From Cryptomeria japonica (lineage: Eukaryota > Streptophyta > Pinopsida > Cupressales > Cupressaceae): a DNA stretch of 64,000 nt. The position numbers were made by a program, and so were the translations under genes. A model generated the notes under the pieces. The model was given only the letters and a program-made list of their open reading frames with translations. It was not told the origin of the DNA and ran no database searches. Positions 1 to 11,389 of this stretch are shown one piece after another (position 1 is the stretch's first letter; each line of letters opens with the position of its first letter). The stretch is taken from assembly GCF_030272615.1 (NCBI RefSeq), contig NC_081406.1, forward strand, positions 217,072,997-217,136,996, written 5' to 3'.

Positions 1-298
1 ATTCTAGGACACCCAACTTCTAGAGGCAATAAATTTTTAACTAGGTGTCTGATTGATGAACCGTTTGAAGCATATAACCAAGTATGTTAGTTAAAGACAA
101 TTTTGGGCAATTTTGGAAATTCTAAGGCCCTCAAAATTGAATCCAAAATTTTTGTTTGGAACTTTTACAAATTAAATCTTTAATATGATCAAATCTAGGC
201 ATGGTCTTATGATGAAAAGTTAATAGCATGCTTATCCAACCAATCCAAAGCTCTGAACAAAAATTCAGACCAAGTCATACTCAAATGAAACCTTGTAT

Positions 299-306
299 TA
301 TAAATA
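299..306 (+). promoter_or_regulatory. TATA box in repeat X
   Basis: TATAAATA, conserved in the right copy at 47108-47115. It lies in an AT-rich block and is followed by a C/T-rich leader, as in LTR promoters. Confidence 0.4.
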
Positions 307-1123
307 GTAACCTTATGTAAATGATTGTTTGAGACACCATTTCCCTAACAATTAGGTTCTTGATTCTTCTTGAGAGATAGTCAATCCCCACTCACTTCCA
401 TTTGCTTCTTATCCTATGTCATTGATTGAGACTTCCATCATTCCTAATTTGCAACACTATCATTATCTTTTAGATTTGCTTAGAGGACACATTTCCTCAT
501 ATTTGTCTTTGGATATTGTTTTACATCAATTTTCACATAGTTCCTATTTGTCACCTTCTTCTTTGATTGGGCATGCACTTGACTAGATTGTGGTATCATC
601 ATCTTTCATGGACAAGGAGACATATCAACATTTTTCAGAGACATCATATCATCATTCTTCATTCTTCCATCTTTTATATCATATCTCCGATGGGATGAAT
701 ACCTAAATCTATACATGGTTTTGTTTTTTCCTAAGAGGAAATGAGTTATTTTTAAGAATTGGATCATGTTTTGTCTTCAAACACTTACAATTATTATAGG
801 TCATTATACATTATGCGAGAGTTGTACAAAGTCTCTCTCTTGCCCCCATACGGGGGGGCTATCGATTGGATTCTTGTGATGGATGCAACTCTTAGGGGGT
901 ATTGATGCTCAAACCTCCATACGTCACTTCATCTTTCACTTGTAAATGATTTGCATTCTCTTTTTTGGTGAGGAGGTTTTTCCCATAGCTTTTCCTTCCA
1001 TTCTCTATTAGTTGCAAGATTAGTTGTGCATGGGTAAATAACATGGACTAGATTTTAGAACCCATATTGCATTATTCATATTAGTTATTTATCATTTGAA
1101 TACTTAATTTTTTCCCTTAGTTG

Positions 1124-1150
1124 CACTTAAGGAAAAAAATTCCTTAAGTG
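1124..1150. repeat. Perfect 11-bp hairpin
   Basis: CACTTAAGGAA and its exact inverse are separated by five A residues. The block is absent from the right copy of X, so it appears to be a small insertion or foldback arising after the two copies separated. Confidence 0.6.
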
Positions 1151-1229
1151 AATTTCGTTATGGGTGGGTGCAAGAAGTTGGGTCCCGATTCCACAGAAGT
1201 CTATGACCAAAAAAATTTGCTGCTAGAAA

Positions 1230-1500
1230 TGAGTGCCCATTTTTTAAGAAACGGCCACCCATTTAGCTTCGAAGCCTGATCCATAATAATAAAATGGGTG
1301 CACGTTTTAAAAAATGGATGTCCGTTTAGGATTGGACCACCATAGAGAAACGGGTGCACAATTTTTAGAAACGGGCACACGTTTCTAAAAACGGGTACCT
1401 ATTTATAAAAACGGGCACACATTTCTAAAAACAAGCACACATTTCTTAAAGTGCTATAAATTTCAAAACGGGTGCCCGTTTTTTAAATTTTAAATAATGG
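1230..1500 (+). repeat. Degenerate tandem repeat, unit about 22 bp
   Basis: About eight imperfect copies of a unit like AAACGGGCACACATTTCTAA run through this stretch, clearest at 1340-1455. The similarity between the two copies of X ends just before it, so the repeat lies in the internal part of X or in later inserted DNA. A 66-codon open frame at 1497-1697 shows no known domain and was not called. Confidence 0.6.
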
Positions 1501-4203
1501 GCATTCATTTCATAAAAGATGGAGCGGGAAACACACCTATGCCTCAGTTTTGGCTTTGGGTTAGGCTTGGTGGGAACAAGCCTATGCTTGGACCTCCAAA
1601 AAAATGGCTAAGGCACTGGAATACCAGATTTCTGCCTTGTCGTAATTTTTTGAAGGTCTTCCTTATCGTATTTTTTGATGAAACAAAAACCCATTAGAGT
1701 ACTCATTGTCCTAATTTCAAAAATGTAAATTTCATAGTGATATGATTAGTTTTAATATTTTTGCATTATTTATTAATCAAAAGTTGTACCTAAGTGTAAA
1801 ATAGTGAGGTTTAGTAAAACTTTAATAACTTTTTTGTTTTTAGGTTTTTTTGAAAATAAATTATATGACATCAATCTGCATACAATTATTTTGAAGATTA
1901 TAAAAAATAAAATTAAAAAATATGAAATTTTCATCAAATTATGGTGGTCGTACACCAGATGTTTTCAAAATATACTTTATAGTCAATTAAAAATTAATTA
2001 AAAAAAATATATTCAATAAAAAATAAAGAAAAAATATTATCATCAATATCTGGTGTATTAGGTATCTTTTCCCAAAAGGATTTACAGACATTCTTTTATT
2101 TACATCAAAATATGGTGGTTGTACACATGTGTGGTATGGTCTTGAACCAGGCATTTTGAAAAAGTGGTTTTTAAATATGCCTACTAAAAAGATATTTCTA
2201 CCATGTGGATATTGAAATAAATTACATATTTGAAAATTAGACTCTGAGCACTACATTTTCTATTACTAAAGTTTTTCCAGATTCAAACTCTAAGTACCAT
2301 TAATCTATGATGATTAAGTTGTGGCATTATTGTTGTTGTTGTCAAGATTTAAATCTTGTTGGGATATTGTGCCTATGAACCATTCCATAGCCCTTCTCAC
2401 CTACTGAAAAAAACTATTTTATTATGAAACATAATCTAATTAATTTAATAAATTTGTACCTATGTCAATAATATTTTATAAATTAAAAAAAAAATTACCT
2501 ACTAAATTAACAAATTAATTGTAATACTTTTAAAATTTATCATTTATTAAATTGAACAATCTATTAAATGTTTAAATATTATATTTAATCATAAATATTA
2601 GAAAACAAAATAAATAAAAATTATACAAAATAAATTTACACCTTAAACAAACCCTTTCATTTATATAGTTCCCTAATATTTAATTTCAAGTGAGTTGATG
2701 CTTTTACAATATTCATCAATACTAACATATAGACAACAAGTATCGATATTATGTAGAATACTATTCAATAATAGGAGTTTGAATTGAAATAGAATTGCAT
2801 TGAATCACCATTCATGAGCCATGCATCACACAACAATCAAATAATATATTTTGAAGGGAAATGAGAGCATCCCACAAAAACTGAGATCAATATGCACCCA
2901 CAATATCATGTTATCATTTAATATAGATTACAACATGATGATGAAAGCACATACTACTATGTCATTAAAGAAGAAACAAACATAGTTTAATTTCCATGAT
3001 TAAATACTTAAAGGAAAGATGATGCAATTTATAGATCTAAGAAAATTTCAATAGCATTATGACATACAAATACAATACTTCAAATTCATGAATTAAGAAG
3101 AATGACATAGTAGATAGAACATAGATATATGTGGGGAAAACCCTTTTGGGAAGAAAACCCCATGCTCCAAAACATTGAGCCAATGTATTATTTAGCAACA
3201 AGATACAATACATTTTTTAGGCTCCAATCCCTTACATAGATATTTAAATGTTTCTCTTCTTTGAAGGAAATCTAACATCATAGCTCCTATATTTATAAAT
3301 CAAATAATGCATTGAATGTCAAGTTTCCATAGTCCACTCCTAAGCATGAAGAAGTGACATAGCAAGTACAAAATGCATCACACATGCAAAATGTAACTTT
3401 ACAATTGACAATACATGCATATGCAATTGTTAATTATTACCAAACATGCATAAGAAAATACACTCACCAAAAGTGCTCATATTTCATGTAGACCTAATAT
3501 GAAATGTAAACTTCATTTATGCATAATTATTTCTTTAATTGTAACTTCCGAACTTGACTCTTCAAAGTGGGTGCCAACAACCTAGAAAATAAAGATGAAT
3601 GTCATACACTCACCTTCCATGTAGGATTCCACCTCACCAAGATGTCTGACAAAGCTGACATAGCATTAGGAATTTAGAGAGTTAGAATATATAAAATAAA
3701 TGCAACTTCACCTCACCTTCCTATGGTGGTATATAATCTGTCCACCGTCTTTCATTCTTAAGGAATATAATTTCTTCCTTAAGAAAATCTAACTCAATAA
3801 TGATTTTTTGACTCATCTCACCAAGCTTATTCCATAGCTTCTTTACAAAGGTCTCTTCATGCATATTGATTAGAAAACATTTTTTCAAGCATAATCTAAT
3901 TAGAACTTTATCTTTATGGTCTGTAACACGTCATACTGAGCAAACAAAGTAGGATTTGAAGGTCTTCAGACATTCACATCAATAACATACCATAGATCTT
4001 AATCTATTAGAATATCCTCCATCTTCAACTTCCTCATCTCAAAATCACTTCCAAAAGAATTCTCCACCTCTATTCTCCTTTACAAACTTGCCATTCAAAA
4101 ATTCTTGCAACAAGATCAAAAGGTATATTCTACACAAGCTCCCACTAAAAGCTAGATTAGTTCAAACAAACCAACAACCCACAACTGAAACCCAAGGTGA
4201 TCA
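1501..4203. other. AT-rich stretch without recognisable genes
   Basis: I see no coding region, RNA gene or clear transposon end. A 25-bp block with ATGGTGGT and GTACAC occurs at about 1934-1958 and again at about 2104-2128. Blocks near 3130-3190 and 4360-4440 share a GTGGGGAAAA / GGGAAGAAAACC-like pattern and could be very diverged LTR copies. Confidence 0.5.
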
Positions 4204-4216
4204 GGCTTTGATACCA
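4204..4216 (-). promoter_or_regulatory. Primer-binding-site-like sequence (Met tRNA)
   Basis: The reverse strand reads TGGTATCAAAGCC, the same as the primer site of gypsy A. Read in reverse it would follow an LTR occupying about 4223 to about 4730, so 3100-4730 may be the decayed 5' part of a minus-strand retroelement with no surviving genes. The LTR ends were not found. Confidence 0.4.
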
Positions 4217-4738
4217 CTTGAAAGTAAGTTGATTAGAAGAACAATTTCCTACACTAACCTTTAGAGGAGGGTAATGCACTTACTTTTATAGATCCTTACA
4301 ATAGTTACAAAAAACTTAAAGAAATAAACATAAATAGCATGCATACTACAATATAATGATTTAGATGGGGAAAATATTTTTGGGAGAAAAAACCTACACT
4401 CCAAAAGCCACCCATTATAATTTGGAAGTCAATAATATATTACAATATACTTTCAAAGAAATATTTTCATAGGAGTATCACCTACCGAAGATTACGAGGT
4501 AACACAATAGCTATAAGAATCTTACAGTCAACCTCCATTTCATGCAACTCATATATGGTAGATACATTACATGAAATAGTCAAATGTTATTACAAAAACA
4601 TGGGCTAAAACCACCCAATAAAGTGGCACCCATCTTATGTCCAATCCTAGATGCCCTATGATGTTTCAAAACACACATTAATATGTGTACCTCCCTTTTA
4701 TAGCTCATTTATGTATCCGATGTGATTTTATATTTTTT

Positions 4739-4948
4739 ATTCTAGGACACCCAGCTTCTAGAGGCAATAATTTTTTAACTAGGTGTTTGATTGATGAACC
4801 GTTTGAAGCATATAATCAACTATGTTAGTTAAAGACAAATTTGGTCTACTTTAGAAATTCTATGGCCCTCAAAATTGAATCCAAAATTTTCATTTGCAAC
4901 TTCTACAAATGAAATCTTTAATATGTTTGAATCTAGGCATGACCTTAT
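4739..4948 (+). repeat. Repeat X, right copy, part 1
   Basis: Matches window bases 1-about 200. It is interrupted at 4948 by the copia element and continues at 47020. The last five bases, CTTAT (4944-4948), are the left target duplication of the copia element. Confidence 0.75.
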
Positions 4949-6217
4949 TATTGGCATAATGGATGAATTGATTATGTGTTACATTGATGTTTTGCCATTG
5001 ATGTCAACACTAGCTATTATGGTTGGTTATGGGCAAACAAGTTTTGGTTACTGGTAGAAGATCTAATGTTACTGGCAGAAGACACTATCTATTGGACACT
5101 TCTGACATGTTTGGATCAATGAAGTATATTTGATTTCATGTGTTATATGCTCCATGAGCATGTTTTGGTCAGTTGGTATTGGCTTGGTAATCGGATGCTA
5201 TCATACACTCTAGTAAACCCTTACCGGCACTAGTTTAAGGCTTTACCGGCAAAGCTTTCATTGAGGAATCATGATAGGATGCATAATTGGTGTTGGTACA
5301 ACTTCTTCATGGATTTCAAGATGTTGAAGATGTTCTTTGATCGTGCTTCAACTGCTTGAAGACATTGCTTTAGCATGATGGAACCAGAAAAGGTCTGGTA
5401 CCTATCTAGGTTATGGATCGGTATCATGCTAACATGTACTCTACACGTTACTGGGATGTTTTGAGAGGATTTATGGATTTGTTATTGTTGTTTTGGTCTT
5501 AAGCTGACATGGCATATCATTGTAATATGGAATTATGTAATGATCTTATTGTAATATCTTTTAGGTGGCCGACCTAAATGGTTTAGGCCTTAGGGTTTAT
5601 ATAAATAAGTGGTAGAAACTCTTTGTAGATTATCATGGGTATTGGAAAGGTCATGGTCAAGGAATGTAATGTGCGAATATTGTAATATCATTCAAGCAGA
5701 GGAGTTGGTCGATCATTGGTGATTGAATTGGATTTGGAAGAGGATTTAGTCCTCCAACATTGAGCTTAACCGAGACTATAATCATGCATGGTAGATGCTA
5801 TTTATGGAAGTTCACTCTATTGGATTGTTTTCCATTTATCTTTAGATGGTTGTAGCCTCTCTATAGTCAGTGAGAATCTTTTGTAATGAGTAGTATGCTC
5901 TAGGCAGTATGTCTTCCTACAAGTATAGGCCCCTCATTGTAACACATACTTACTAACTGTGGGTAGGCTTCCCACTGTGGTTTTTCCCTTTCTGGGTTTT
6001 CCATGTACAAATCATGGTTTTATGTGGTATGGTTGTTTGGCATTGATTATCTAGTTAATTGTTAAGTTGTATTGTTTACCGGTATCTGTTCCTATCGGCA
6101 TCTATATGTGCTTTACTGATACCTGATTTGTTTAAGGTTGTATTGTGGATTAAAAGTTATTATTTGTTAACAACTGATTCATCCCCCCCTCTTAGTTGTT
6201 CACCGGTTATCTTAAAA
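4949..6217 (+). repeat. Copia 5' LTR
   Basis: Aligned with 45719-47014 over its length. It contains a TATA box at 5598-5607 and a run of seven C at 6183-6189 shortly before its end. The primer site follows two bases later. Confidence 0.9.
5598..5607 (+). promoter_or_regulatory. TATA box of copia 5' LTR
   Basis: TATATAAATA, matched by TATAAATA at 46373-46380 in the 3' LTR. Likely core promoter of the element. Confidence 0.55.
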
Positions 6218-6219
6218 AT

Positions 6220-6231
6220 CGGTATCAGAGC
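6220..6231 (+). promoter_or_regulatory. Copia primer binding site (initiator Met tRNA)
   Basis: CGGTATCAGAGC, one base off the canonical TGGTATCAGAGC complementary to the 3' end of plant initiator Met tRNA. Confidence 0.85.
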
Positions 6232-6275
6232 TTTGGTCCTCTTTTGCAGAAGCTTAACCACTTGAGGTAGATCCT

Positions 6276-7209
6276 ATGGCAACTAACACTTCTAATCCAC
6301 CGACAACTATTTTCAAAAGAGAAATCCCTAAGCTTGATGGAACAAATTATGGAATATAGAAAATTCAATTGGAGACTCATCTTAGATGTCTTGGAAAAGA
6401 TATTTGGGAGATCACTGAGAAAGGATACACACCTTATGATCCAGCATCTGGCAGTCTTGCTCCTGCAGACTCGGATAAGAATATTGAAAATGATTGCAGA
6501 GCTAGAGAAGCCCTCTTATGTGCACTTACTAATCAGCAGATCATGGGATTGACTGATAAATAATTAGCTAAGGTTATGTGGGACAAATTGCAAACTTTGA
6601 GTAAAGGTGATCCTACTATCAAAATTGCTAAACTTAATGGTTACCGGGTAAGATATGAAAACTTGAAAATGGAAGATAATGAAAGAATTGTTATATTTAT
6701 GGAAAGAGTAGATGAGATTGTTATGGGAATTCAATGTTGTGGGGGATTTCTAAGTGATGATGAAATAGTTTCCAAATTCTTGAGAGCCCTGCACCGGCTT
6801 ACAAGATGAAGGCAATTGCAATTAATGAGTTAAGAATAATGGAAAACACTTCAATTAACAGAGACATTCTGATTGGGAAATTATCTGCTTTTGAGCTTGA
6901 AGAATTTGGATCTTCTAGAGTTGTAAAATCTGAACCTACTATTCATGCATCATCATCAACATCTAGCGGCAAAAGTGATTGGAAAACCCTATATGCAAAA
7001 GAATTGGAAGACATGACGAAAGAAGATGAAGAACTTGAGCAACTTGAAGCCTTATTTGCTAGAAGCATACCTAAAGGACCAACTAGAAGTAAGTATGAAG
7101 TAAAATCACCTTTAAAATGTTTTGAATGTAATAAGATTGGTCATTTTGCATGTAGATGTCCTGAAAGGAATGCAAAGTTTGAGGAAAGATTTAAGAAATC
7201 TTTTAAGCC
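6276..7209 (+). pseudogene. gag: Copia gag, 5' portion
   Basis: Encodes the nucleocapsid precursor that packages element RNA. The ATG at 6276 is followed by the typical N-terminal KLDGTNYGI stretch, a UBN2/retrotran_gag-like helical region, and a CCHC zinc knuckle, CFECNKIGHFACRC, near 7120-7160. Two in-frame stops (at about 6357 where members have Trp, at about 6561 where they have Gln) and one frameshift near 6800 break it. The frame runs into the LTR of gypsy A at 7215, and the remaining gag and pol resume at 42119. It is recognised by family motifs; no function remains. Confidence 0.85.
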
Positions 7210-7214
7210 TAACT

Positions 7215-8824
7215 TGGTGTAGGAGCACCTAGGACTTAGGCTAGTAGTCTTTTCTCAATTTTGTCTTGTACTAACCCTAGCCAAGTCTGGTAGTGAATAA
7301 GGACTCTAGGAGGGTCCAAGAGTGAGTATGATGAGTCAATGTAGGACTAGTAGAGTTAGTTTCTTCTGAGGTTTGCATTTTGTGCATAAGTAGTGGTTTG
7401 AGTAGGTAGTTGAGCATCTTGATGGTCAAAAGTGTCAAAACTTGGCATAAGCATTAGGGAGGGTTAAATTAGTTTTATAAATGCCTAAAAAGTCATGACT
7501 GATGACTTAGAATAGTTCTCATAGGTTGAGAAGGCCAAAACTGCAAAAAAGTGCAAAGTTGCAAAAAGTTGTCATGACAACTTTTGTCCTAAATTGATTA
7601 GCGATGGAGATAGGGATTTCCCAATGCCCTATAATGACTCCACATGTGGGAAATACTACAAGAACCCTCTCTTTCATTGATACCAAGGTTAGAGTCTTTA
7701 TTTTGTAAGTTCAACAATCTGAAACTACTCATTTTCGGACTGTTCGACGTCATTTTGGCTTTATTTGCTCATTTTGTGAATACAAATGGATCTAGCAATG
7801 GATTGAGTTTCTTTAGTGTGTTACAGATTTATTTGTTCTATTTAAAGCTTTTTAGTTAGATTGTATTAGTTTTTACTTGTTTTGGTTTGCAAACAACTAG
7901 TTTTGGCTTGTACATAGCAGTTTTATATAAAATGGTTGCCCCATGAATATGATCTATGCTACCATCACAACCTATTGGGACATGGAGGGAAAACACTTGT
8001 ATAGTGTACATATGCAGGGACAAGTGATGGAGATGAAATTTAATATGATTGTCACCTTGTTCTAGGCGAGTCCAAGAGCAACCTGGCTAGAGCAGACAGG
8101 GTCAATCTAGAGTGTAAAGTGTAGGGGTGGATGTAAGATAACAATCTAACCTTCTAGAGGGGCCCATGACGTTAATACAGAGTTTCCTATGCAAGGGGAA
8201 GCCATAACAAAACCTTTTGATGCTCATTTTCCAAATTAGACCAGCCACTGTCGGTTAGAAGGCCTAGAAACCCTTCAAAACCCTCATTTTGGGGTTAGGG
8301 CATTGTACGGTGGGATAAGGAACCAAAACCTTAAAAATCACTTGAGGTTAGGTGATTCTTTGAAGAAAATCCACTCTTTCTCTAGGGTCTTTTGGACCAT
8401 TTTCTCTCAAGCCCTAGAAAACTAGATTTTGCAGGCCTAATAGGGCTAATTCCTTGTAGCCCTTTTCTAGGCAAAATGGTGAAATTGGTAAGAAGGGAAA
8501 TGGCTGCAAACCTAAAATGGACCCAAAAGATATTCAAAACATGTTAGAAGCCACCTCCACACCTTTGCATTAACTCACAATAGTAGGAGGTCAATTTGAC
8601 AAGTTGAAGCCAAGACATCCATAATGAGCACATGGGAAGAATTGTGAATTGGTAGGGTTCCTAGCTTAAACACTTGAACAAAACACCCTGAAATAGATAA
8701 GAAGAAATCCCTAGAAGAGATTGAGAAGGACTTGGAGGTCTAGAGTGCAACTAGGCCTAGAGAGTTGGTGGAATTGAGCAACACCAACTAGGTGAAGTGT
8801 TAGCAAACTAGGTGAACCCCACCA
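7215..8824 (+). repeat. Gypsy A 5' LTR
   Basis: 1610 bp, aligned with 40545-42113. Where the 3' LTR has a TATA-like TATAAG at 40986-40991, this copy has TACAAG near 7655, so its promoter may be damaged. The first bases are clearly similar to the reverse strand of the gypsy B LTR end (GCAGGAGCACCTAG type), showing A and B are sister families. Confidence 0.9.
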
Positions 8825-8827
8825 AAT

Positions 8828-8840
8828 TGGTATCAAAGCC
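8828..8840 (+). promoter_or_regulatory. Gypsy A primer binding site
   Basis: TGGTATCAAAGCC, three bases after the LTR. One base differs from the usual Met-tRNA complement TGGTATCAGAGCC. Confidence 0.8.
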
Positions 8841-8898
8841 TATAAGATTTGGGTTAGGTGAGTAGATGTCCTTAGTATAATTTGTAGGAGATAACAAC

Positions 8899-9990
8899 AT
8901 GGTGATCAATGTAGAGTTGGAAAAGAAAGTGGATGATTGGGAGGAAGAGAATATAATCCTGAAGGAGAAGTTGCTTGAATTAGAGAGTAGGCTTGGTGAT
9001 GTTGAAACCAAGGCAGACGAAGTGTTGGTAAAGTTTGAAGGAGAAGAAGGGAAGGGTAAAGAAGTGTCAGAGATAGACAATTTGCCTGAACCTGATCCTA
9101 TCCTAGAACAAGAACTTTTCCTAAAGGCATTGAAGGCCTTGAGAGGTAAACCACTAGAAGGATTGCCATTATTCACTGGTAGGATGGAGGCAGAAGTGGT
9201 CCTAGAATGGATAGAAGGTATGGAGAACCATTTTTAATGTGAAGGCATAACTGAATCCCAGAGAGTCAAAATAGCCAAGTCAAGGATGAGAGGAGCTGCT
9301 CTCACATGGTGGAAATTTGTGCAAGATGAGAGGAAGAAAATAGGCAAATCACCCATCTCTTCTTGGAAAGGGATGTTAGTCAAAATCAAAGAAGTCTATC
9401 TCCTTGATGACTGTGAAGTGCAAATTCATAGAAAAAGACAAAACTTAAGACAAAACGACCTTGATGTCAGTAGTTATATGGAGGATTTTCACAAACTTAG
9501 CCTTAGATTTTAGCAGTGGAAGAAGAGAGTCTCAAGGTGGCTAGGTACCTAAATGGTCTATGGTGGAACATCCAAGAAGAAATCAGTCTAATGAGCCCCA
9601 AAAAAGTCCATCAAACCTATCAAATTTCTCTTAAGGTGGAGGAGAAACTTAAAAGAAGACATGACTCAAGCAACAATAGGGGCAGAGATAGAGGAAAAGA
9701 CAATAGAGGTGATAGGGGAGGCTGTGGAGGAAGAAGTTCTGAACAAAGAACACAAGGTGAGTCTAAAATCACTGAGCAACAAGAGAGTGGCACTAGTAGA
9801 GGAGGATTCAATAGAGGAAGGGCATCCAAAAATGGTTTTATAGGAAGATCTAGTGGCCAAGGTAGAGGTTCCTCATACTTTGCAACAATGAAATGTTACC
9901 ATTGCAACCAACTTGGTCATCCAACATATAGGTGTCCAGAGAAGGAATCATCATCACAAGGTGGTGAAAGGAGAGTGAACTATCTTCAAG
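8899..9990 (+). pseudogene. gag: Gypsy A gag
   Basis: Nucleocapsid precursor. The ATG at 8899 opens a heptad-like coiled coil (about residues 1-50), then an acidic linker and the retrotrans_gag core with the family motif RGAALTWWKF near 9290. An Arg/Gly-rich stretch (9670-9860) precedes a CCHC knuckle, CYHCNQLGHPTYRC, near 9895-9935. A stop at about 9235 and a frameshift at about 9512 break the frame; the same region is uninterrupted in gypsy B, which supports the reading. It continues into the protease region without a separate start. Confidence 0.88.
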
Positions 9991-11389
9991 AAGAGTCTTC
10001 AAGCAGCAAGACTTTAGAGGTTGCCTTAGAATCAGAGGTAGGTGACAACTTGATGATAAGGATAACTTTGATCAAAGAACCGGTCAGAGAAGAGCCAAGC
10101 CAAAGAAAGTCCTTATTTAGGATCAAATGCAAGATAATGGAAAAAGTTTGCAAAGTGATCATTGATTTAGGGTCAATAGAAAATATTGTGTCAAAAGAGG
10201 TAGTGAGTAAACTCAAATTGAAAAGGATGCCTCACAACAACCATTATAGAGTCACTTGGTTGAACAAAGGCCAACATCTCCTAGCTAATGAGCAAGCATG
10301 GGTGGATTTTACCATTGGGAGGTATAAGGACAAGGTGTTATGTGATGTCCTACCCATGGATGCATGCCATCTTCTACTAGGAAGACCAAGGAAATTTGAT
10401 AGACAAGCTATTAATGATGGAGCCAAGAATGCATACTCATTCAAGAAGGATGGAGTCACATTCAAGATTCAGTCTATCCTTAAGGAAGGTGAAAAGAGGG
10501 CAGTAGGTCCTAATGTTCTTTTGGTGAGTGAAAAGCAATTCTTGAAGACACTTGAGGAAGGTTAAGGTATAGGGTTTTCACTAGTAATGAAGCCTAAAGA
10601 GGAAGACAAGAAAGAGAAGCTAGATTTGCCAAAAGAAGTTCAAGACTTGTTGAAGAAGTTCAAAGGCATAGTGAGTGATGGACAACTAGCCACCTTACCT
10701 CCTAAAAGAACCATATGCCATCAAATAGACTTCATTCCCAGAGCATCCTTACCTAACAAGGTTGCTTATAAAATGACTCCCCAATAAAATGTTGAGATTG
10801 CCAAGCAAATCCAAGAGCTCTTAGACCAAGGCCTAATTAGGAAAAGCATTAGCCCTTGTGTTGTCCCTACTATGTTAGCCCCAAAGAAAGGAAGTACTTG
10901 AAGATTGTGTACTGATTCTAGAGCTATAAATAGGATCACCATCAGATATAGGTTTCCAATTCCTAGAATAGAAAACCTAATGGATTGTTTAGGAGAAGCC
11001 AAGTACTTTACCAAGATTGACCTTAAAAGTGGATATCACCAAATTAGGATTAAGGAGGGTGATAATGGAAAACTGCCTTTAAGACAACATAGGGTCTTTA
11101 TGAGTGGCTTGTAATGTCATTTGGCTTATCCAATTCTCCAAGCACCTTCATGAGACTCATGAATGAGGTGATGAAGGACTTCATAGGTAAATTTGTGGTG
11201 GTGTACCTAGATGATATTCTCATTTTTCAGTAAGGATAAGGCAGATCATATTAATCATTTACAAGATGTACTACAAATATTGTATGATGAGAAGCTAACC
11301 ATGAACATGGATTAGTGTGAATTTGTTAAGGAGAAGCTGGTTTATCTTGGGTTTGTGTTGTCTCAAGGAAACCTCAAGATGGATCCCAG
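9991..11389 (+). pseudogene. pol: Gypsy A protease and reverse transcriptase, 5' part
   Basis: The retropepsin-like region has its catalytic Asp at about 10160 but reads DLG where D-S/T-G is expected, a change that should inactivate it. It is followed by the conserved MDACHLLLGRP stretch. Reverse transcriptase starts near 10590 and shows the fingers motif [13 protein letters not shown] (about 11010) and the active-site YLDD (11204-11215). Stops occur at about 10785, 10900 and 11113, and a frameshift lies between 11060 and 11200. At 11389, inside the connection to RNase H, the frame is cut by gypsy B; it resumes at 20310 in register once B and one copy of CCCAG are removed. Confidence 0.88.

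Larger units (their letters stand above)
1..1154 (+). repeat. Repeat X, left copy (LTR-like, cut by window start)
   Basis: This stretch matches, position for position, 4739-4948 joined to 47020-47960, where the second copy is split by the copia insertion. It has a TATA box (299-306) and no coding capacity. The similarity starts at base 1, so the true left end lies outside the window. Two direct copies about 3.6 kb apart with a TATA box suggest a pair of LTRs of an old element, but I could not find TG/CA ends or a primer site, so the LTR reading is inference. Confidence 0.6.

Noticed and set aside
8808-9176. 122-codon minus-strand frame over gypsy A gag
   Set aside because: Shadow of the gag frame on the other strand; Ser-rich low-complexity translation with no domain.
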